Assembly (NCBI RefSeq): GCF_017310035.1
Contig: NZ_CP022296.1
Span: forward strand, 3,596,001-3,660,000
Direction: 5' to 3'
DNA length: 64,000 nucleotides
From: Nocardioides sp. S5
GTDB taxonomy: Bacteria; Actinomycetota; Actinomycetes; Propionibacteriales; Nocardioidaceae
The notes under the pieces: generated by a model
Told to the model about the DNA's origin: nothing
The model's database searches: none
What the model saw: the letters and a program-made list of their open reading frames with translations, nothing else
In this document: piece after piece, positions 60,350 through 64,000 of the stretch
Position numbering within the stretch: position 1 is the first letter of the stretch
Layout of the letters: each line of letters begins with the position of its first letter
Made by a program: the position numbers and the translations under genes

Positions 60350-62047
60350 CCCGGATCCACCGATCGGCATGGCCGGGATGAGGTGATGGTGGTCGGTTCC
60401 GGGTGAGGGCGCCGGGGCGCGATGATCTGCCGGACCTCACTGTCCGGGGTGTTCCACGTTGTTCCTCGTCGCGCAGCTGTGGCTGCTGGTTGGTCAGGCC
60501 GCGAGGGCGGGTGGCGGGTCGCTGACTCGGTCAAACAAGGCAGTCCAGGCGGTCTCCCAGGGCCAGGCTTGTGGCAGATGCAGAGTGACCCGTCGTGCTG
60601 AGGTCGCGACCCGTGCTGGCACGGTGATCAGCTTGCGACGGATCGTGGCGGTGGTGGCCTTCGCGATCTGCGGGTCGGTGAGGCTGGCGGCGGCTCGGGT
60701 GAGGTTGAACGCCATCACGGCGAGCACCAACCAGGCCGCGTTGGCAGTGAACACCCCGGACGGCAGGTGCGCCAACGCTGCGTGTTTGAGGTCAGCGTGG
60801 ACCTGCTCGATGACCGCGTGATGGCGGTGGATCGCATCGGCGGCGACGGTGTCGAGCACGTCGGCGTCGGTGGTGGTGAAGAACGCATGGAACCGCCAGG
60901 TGTCAAACAGGGTGTCTTGGCCGGCTGCCTTGTTCTTCTCGGCGTTGAAGTCCGGGATCCGCCGGACCACCAGCCGGCCCGGCACGTGGTCGGTCTTCTT
61001 CTGGGCGGCAAACGCGGTGAAACCGATCTCGGCGACCTCGGCCCGTGAGACCCACCGGCCACTGGCTTCGTCGAAGACGGCATCGGTGTACTCGATGGTG
61101 GTCCACGCATCGTCGTCGATGGTGGCGATGGCGGCCTTGACCCGCTTGTCCATCCGCACGGTCACCGACACCGCGGCCCCACCCTTGAGGGCGGCGTGAA
61201 CTGGTCCGCGGCCGTAGAACGCCGAATCCATCCGCACTAGGACCGGGTGGGACTTGTCGAGCAGTCGTCGGGCGGTCCGCACCGCATCGCCGACCAGTCG
61301 CTTCGCACCGCGTGGTGACCCAGTCGAGCCCTTGCGGAGCCGTTGGGCCACGATCACCGGGACGGCGCCGGCGATGGTGAGGGTGGCGAGCAGGGCGTTG
61401 AGGCCACGGACACCTGAGTAGCCGAACCCGGCGCCCTGCTTGGCGTGGCCATGGACCTCGATGATCGTGTCGTCGACATCGAGCAACGCGTAGTCAGCAC
61501 TCGCGTCTGCATCCGGGCTCACCTCGGCTGACGGACGCAACAGCTCGGTGAGTCCTGCCAGCGCGATGAGGAACCTCGACGCGATCGCGTCGAGCTGACG
61601 CACGTGCCCGAAGGTGAACGCCCGCAGGAAGGAACCCAACGTCGAAGGCGCGTAGGCGCGGGCGAATACCCTCCCCATGCCGCCGTGACGCAACAGCGCC
61701 ATGTCATCGATCGAATCGGCACCAGCGACCATCCCACCGACCAGCGAGGCGACCTTCAACCCGGCGTTCGCGCCCTTGTCGCCCGGCACCGTCAAGTGCT
61801 GATCCGCCAGATCACGCAGCCCAGCGGACTCGGCCAACGCGAGCACCGGAACCAGACCACCGGCCGACACGAGATTCGGATCATCGAAGACCGCCGACGT
61901 CGCCCGCGACGTGTGAGAGAGTTTCACCTCAGAGATGTCCCTTGTGTTCGGTCGAATCGTTGCCTCAAGAACTCCGATTCTCCCGCTACACAAGGGCATT
62001 CTCGTTTACGGCGCGCTCACCAGACCAAGTTCATCGGTGGATCCGGG
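60350..62047 (-). mobile_element. IS1380-family insertion sequence, copy C (1698 bp)
   Basis: Same ends as copies A and B. CTTAA flanks it (60344-60348 and 62048-62052), with a one-base ambiguity at the left edge. It inserted between the operon promoter and the hypothetical gene now at 62060. It has the same orientation as copy B. Confidence 0.92.
60494..61927 (-). CDS. IS1380-family transposase (copy C)
   Basis: The same protein of about 477 residues as copy A, with no difference found by reading the two. It starts at GTG (VKLSHTSRATSAVFDD). The catalytic regions are intact. Confidence 0.93.
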   Translation of the reverse strand: MKLSHTSRATSAVFDDPNLVSAGGLVPVLALAESAGLRDLADQHLTVPGDKGANAGLKVASLVGGMVAGADSIDDMALLRHGGMGRVFARAYAPSTLGSFLRAFTFGHVRQLDAIASRFLIALAGLTELLRPSAEVSPDADASADYALLDVDDTIIEVHGHAKQGAGFGYSGVRGLNALLATLTIAGAVPVIVAQRLRKGSTGSPRGAKRLVGDAVRTARRLLDKSHPVLVRMDSAFYGRGPVHAALKGGAAVSVTVRMDKRVKAAIATIDDDAWTTIEYTDAVFDEASGRWVSRAEVAEIGFTAFAAQKKTDHVPGRLVVRRIPDFNAEKNKAAGQDTLFDTWRFHAFFTTTDADVLDTVAADAIHRHHAVIEQVHADLKHAALAHLPSGVFTANAAWLVLAVMAFNLTRAAASLTDPQIAKATTATIRRKLITVPARVATSARRVTLHLPQAWPWETAWTALFDRVSDPPPALAA

Positions 62048-62059
62048 CTTAACGACCGC

Positions 62060-62584
62060 ATGCTTGGGCTGAAACCCCCGCTGGAGTTCCGCCTCACGAT
62101 GCAAGAGGTACCGGACGAGGATGGTGCCACCGAAGCTGAACGTACGCCTGGAGAGGATGGAACGACGAACTTGTCCCTGGTTACTACCGGTGTCCGAATG
62201 TTCGCCGGCGGCAAGGAGATGGTCGACGAGAGCGAGACGGCGCTTATCTGGTTCCTCATCCAGCACGCGCGTTGGCCCTGCGAGGAGAAGATGCAGGACG
62301 TCGGCGACGGCGTGTGGGAGATGGTGTTCACAATGACGCCCGACGAGAGCCACGACGCGCAGGACTTTGACATCATCGGCGGCCTAAGCGAGCTGTACAC
62401 CCGGATGTTCTACTCCGGCACCACATCCCTAGAAGACGAGACGACCAAGCTCAGCATCGACGTCGAACCCGGCACCCTTCCGCGACTCGTGCCGACCGAC
62501 CTCCAGTCGGACCGGCTTCCGCTCTGGCACCTCCGCATCAACCCGGCCGCTCCAGCTGCCGTCGAGGCCGCCGGAGACGGGTAG
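62060..62584 (+). CDS. Hypothetical acidic protein, 5' end near IS1380 copy C
   Basis: A 174-residue frame from ATG 62060 (MLGLKPPLEFRLTMQEVPDE), acidic, with GVWEMVFTMTPDESHDAQDF and a C-terminal PLWHLRINPAAPAAVEAAGD. No family is recognised. When copy C is removed with one CTTAA, the frame stays open upstream to about 60277 (RARWSASIKTRRRRPSSLND), so the native start may have been cut off by the insertion. No ribosome site is visible before the ATG. Confidence 0.5.
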   Translation: MLGLKPPLEFRLTMQEVPDEDGATEAERTPGEDGTTNLSLVTTGVRMFAGGKEMVDESETALIWFLIQHARWPCEEKMQDVGDGVWEMVFTMTPDESHDAQDFDIIGGLSELYTRMFYSGTTSLEDETTKLSIDVEPGTLPRLVPTDLQSDRLPLWHLRINPAAPAAVEAAGDG

Positions 62585-62843
62585 CGGTTCGGCGAGTCGT
62601 GCTCACGGAACCTAAGTCGACGTGCGGACCTTCGGCCACGGAACGACGCGCCCGAACTAGAAGCTCAGCCCGAGCATGCTTTCTCCCCTTCTCGCTTCTC
62701 GCTTAAGTCGCAAGGCGCCGGCTCGCAGATCCAAGGTCAAAATTTCTGGCTTGATCTGCAGATTCCTGCGGGGAACTGATTCCGTCAGACTGTGCAGGTA
62801 TAGAAGCATTCGGGCGCCCGCCCAAGACCTGGAGACACGAACG

Positions 62844-63905
62844 ATGAGCACCACAACCCTAACCATCACGTCGGCCGAAGAGCCACGCCTGCGCCAGGTC
62901 ATGAAGGACATCCAGAAGGACGTCGCCGCGTACTACGCCGAAACCGCCCGAGGCGGTGACCTCGGCGTGCACGCCCGCAACTGGCTCAGCCGGGTCCAGA
63001 ACCTCAACGACCTACTCACCGAACGGCTCGGCGACAAGGCCACCTATCTGGCGCTGTTCAAGCCCACGCCGACACCCGGAGCCGAGCTCATCAACGCGGT
63101 CAAGTACGCCCGCAACGTGGACCAACACCTGATGTTCGAGGTCTCACCGAGCGAGGACGTCCTTATCGGTGGCGCCCACGGCATGCGGACCTACGGCTGC
63201 TGGCGCCCCATCCCTGCCGCCACCCACACTGAGCTGCGTCCGGGAACGCAGGCTCTTCTGCCCGCGTACCAGGCGAACATGGAGGGCAAGGAGCTGACGG
63301 GCACGATGCTTGCCGTACTCCGTTTCTTCGCCGACATCGCGCCGCAGGTCGTGCACCGCGACCACCGCGGTGAGTGGACCGGCTTCCCACTCAAGAGCCA
63401 GCCCGCGGTCGGTGATCCCTTGCATCCCGAGGAGCCTGTCGGCGACATCGCGGCCGCGAACGTCTGGCTCAATGGGCGCCGCCCAAACGGGGACCTACGA
63501 GTCGTCATTGGCCAGTTCACAATGGAGGAGACGCCCTACCTTGTCGGGTTCACTTTCGCCGACCAACTTTCTTTCTCCCCGTTCGTCGAAACACCTGAGC
63601 AGGTCACCTACGACATGGCCACAGGGTTCGCCTACCTCCGGGGCGACGTAGCCGCCAACGTGGAGAACGTCACCGACAAGTTCCCCATGCCCCCAGACGG
63701 TGCCGTACTGCGCAGCCCCAAGGACGTGGCGACCTGGGCAACCCCACTCACCCAGACCAGCTATGGAACGGACTGGATGACCGGCTTTGACCCCGACAGT
63801 TGGCGGCACATCGTCTCTGTCGAGCACCCGGGTTGGCTCCCGGACTATGTTGCGTACGAGCAACGCCGGGCGTTCCGGCTGTACGCCCAGGTGCCGCCGC
63901 GCTAG
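62844..63905 (+). CDS. Hypothetical protein
   Basis: A 353-residue soluble protein (MSTTTLTITSAEEPRLRQVM) with GGAG about ten bases upstream. It contains an N-terminal helical stretch (AAYYAETARGGDLGVHARNW), then mixed alpha/beta sequence with NAVKYARNVDQHLMF and a C-terminal EHPGWLPDYVAYEQRRAFRL. I recognise no family or catalytic motif. Composition is protein-like throughout. It lies 259 bases after the preceding hypothetical gene and may belong to the same host locus as that gene. Confidence 0.75.
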   Translation: MSTTTLTITSAEEPRLRQVMKDIQKDVAAYYAETARGGDLGVHARNWLSRVQNLNDLLTERLGDKATYLALFKPTPTPGAELINAVKYARNVDQHLMFEVSPSEDVLIGGAHGMRTYGCWRPIPAATHTELRPGTQALLPAYQANMEGKELTGTMLAVLRFFADIAPQVVHRDHRGEWTGFPLKSQPAVGDPLHPEEPVGDIAAANVWLNGRRPNGDLRVVIGQFTMEETPYLVGFTFADQLSFSPFVETPEQVTYDMATGFAYLRGDVAANVENVTDKFPMPPDGAVLRSPKDVATWATPLTQTSYGTDWMTGFDPDSWRHIVSVEHPGWLPDYVAYEQRRAFRLYAQVPPR

Positions 63906-63921
63906 CCCGTGCCCGGACCAG

Positions 63922-63941
63922 CAACCGCGTGGCAGCGGTTG
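63922..63941. terminator. Hairpin CAACCGC-GTGGCA-GCGGTTG after the last gene
   Basis: A perfect 7-base-pair stem with a 6-base loop, starting 17 bases after the stop of the 353-residue gene. There is no T-run, so it may be a weak or factor-assisted terminator, or an operator for a gene beyond the window. Confidence 0.45.
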
Positions 63942-64000
63942 GTTGAGGTGAGTTCAACGAGTCTGCTGTGCTGCATGAACCGGTGACTTCGGTTTGACCA

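Noticed and set aside
60344..62052. TTAA at the ends of IS1380 copy C, possible piggyBac-type element
   Set aside because: The transposase is clearly IS1380-type, and copy A has CTTAG rather than TTAA. The TTAA is part of a CTTAA target duplication.
1..64000. tRNA, rRNA, riboswitch, replication origin or tyrosine-integrase attachment sites
   Set aside because: Read-through on both strands showed no tRNA-like cloverleaf, rRNA block, DnaA-box cluster or phage-type integrase. Absence cannot be proven by eye.

Overview
The window is high-GC DNA with the gene style of an actinomycete: GTG starts, frequent ATGA/GTGA stop-start overlaps, TetR/MarR/IclR regulators, a DUF4192 gene and MMPL transporters. 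A soil actinobacterium (Nocardioides/Rhodococcus-like) is the best guess, but nothing here fixes the genus. No tRNA, rRNA, CRISPR array or replication origin was seen. The region is accessory and very rich in insertion sequences. Its cargo is oxidative lipid or terpenoid catabolism.

Layout. 1-10.7 kb: the tail of a probable MMPL gene, a cytochrome P450, a hypothetical gene split by an IS3 element that itself carries an IS30 and an IS1380 element, a MarR gene, a TetR-MMPL efflux pair and a small membrane protein. 10.8-13.5 kb: an intact IS21 element. 14.0-16.4 kb: a TetR / hotdog thioesterase / BtrH-like operon whose BtrH-like gene is frameshifted, followed by a methyltransferase remnant. 17.0-22.4 kb: a second IS21 element, then a decayed ISL3-type transposase split by an IS3 element. 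22.7-25.6 kb: TetR divergent from a BtrH-like plus transglutaminase-like gene pair, and a broken acyltransferase. 25.7-31.9 kb: a three-component CYP153-type alkane or terpene hydroxylase (reductase, P450, ferredoxin), its AraC-type regulator, and a third P450 divergent from a TetR gene. 32-34.3 kb: DUF4192, a small ORF, a small membrane protein and a truncated Vsr endonuclease. 34.3-39.5 kb: a second IS1380 copy, an ISL3 element split by IS110, and a deleted IS21 remnant. 39.8-41.4 kb: hotdog / TetR C-domain / transglutaminase-like genes. 41.6-60.2 kb: a 17-gene acyl-CoA catabolic operon. 60.3-62.0 kb: a third IS1380 copy. 62.1-63.9 kb: two hypothetical genes.

The large operon resembles the acyclic terpene utilisation (atu) pathway. 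It has two acyl-CoA ligases, two acyl-CoA dehydrogenases, a biotin-dependent acyl-CoA carboxylase (alpha and beta), two enoyl-CoA hydratases, a MaoC hydratase, two SDRs, a thiolase, a CaiB CoA-transferase, and AtuA as two separate genes. No HMG-CoA-lyase-type gene is present. A citrate-synthase/citryl-CoA-lyase-like gene sits in the operon and could make the C-C cleavage (inference). The CYP153 system could supply terminally oxidised substrates; a shared 11-bp promoter motif hints at common control.

Two themes deserve follow-up: the operon with its possible citryl-CoA-lyase-type cleavage, and a recurring module of BtrH-like acyltransferase, transglutaminase-like protein, PaaI-type hotdog protein and TetR domain, present at three loci. 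The IS nesting can be read exactly from target duplications and gives a relative order of insertion.
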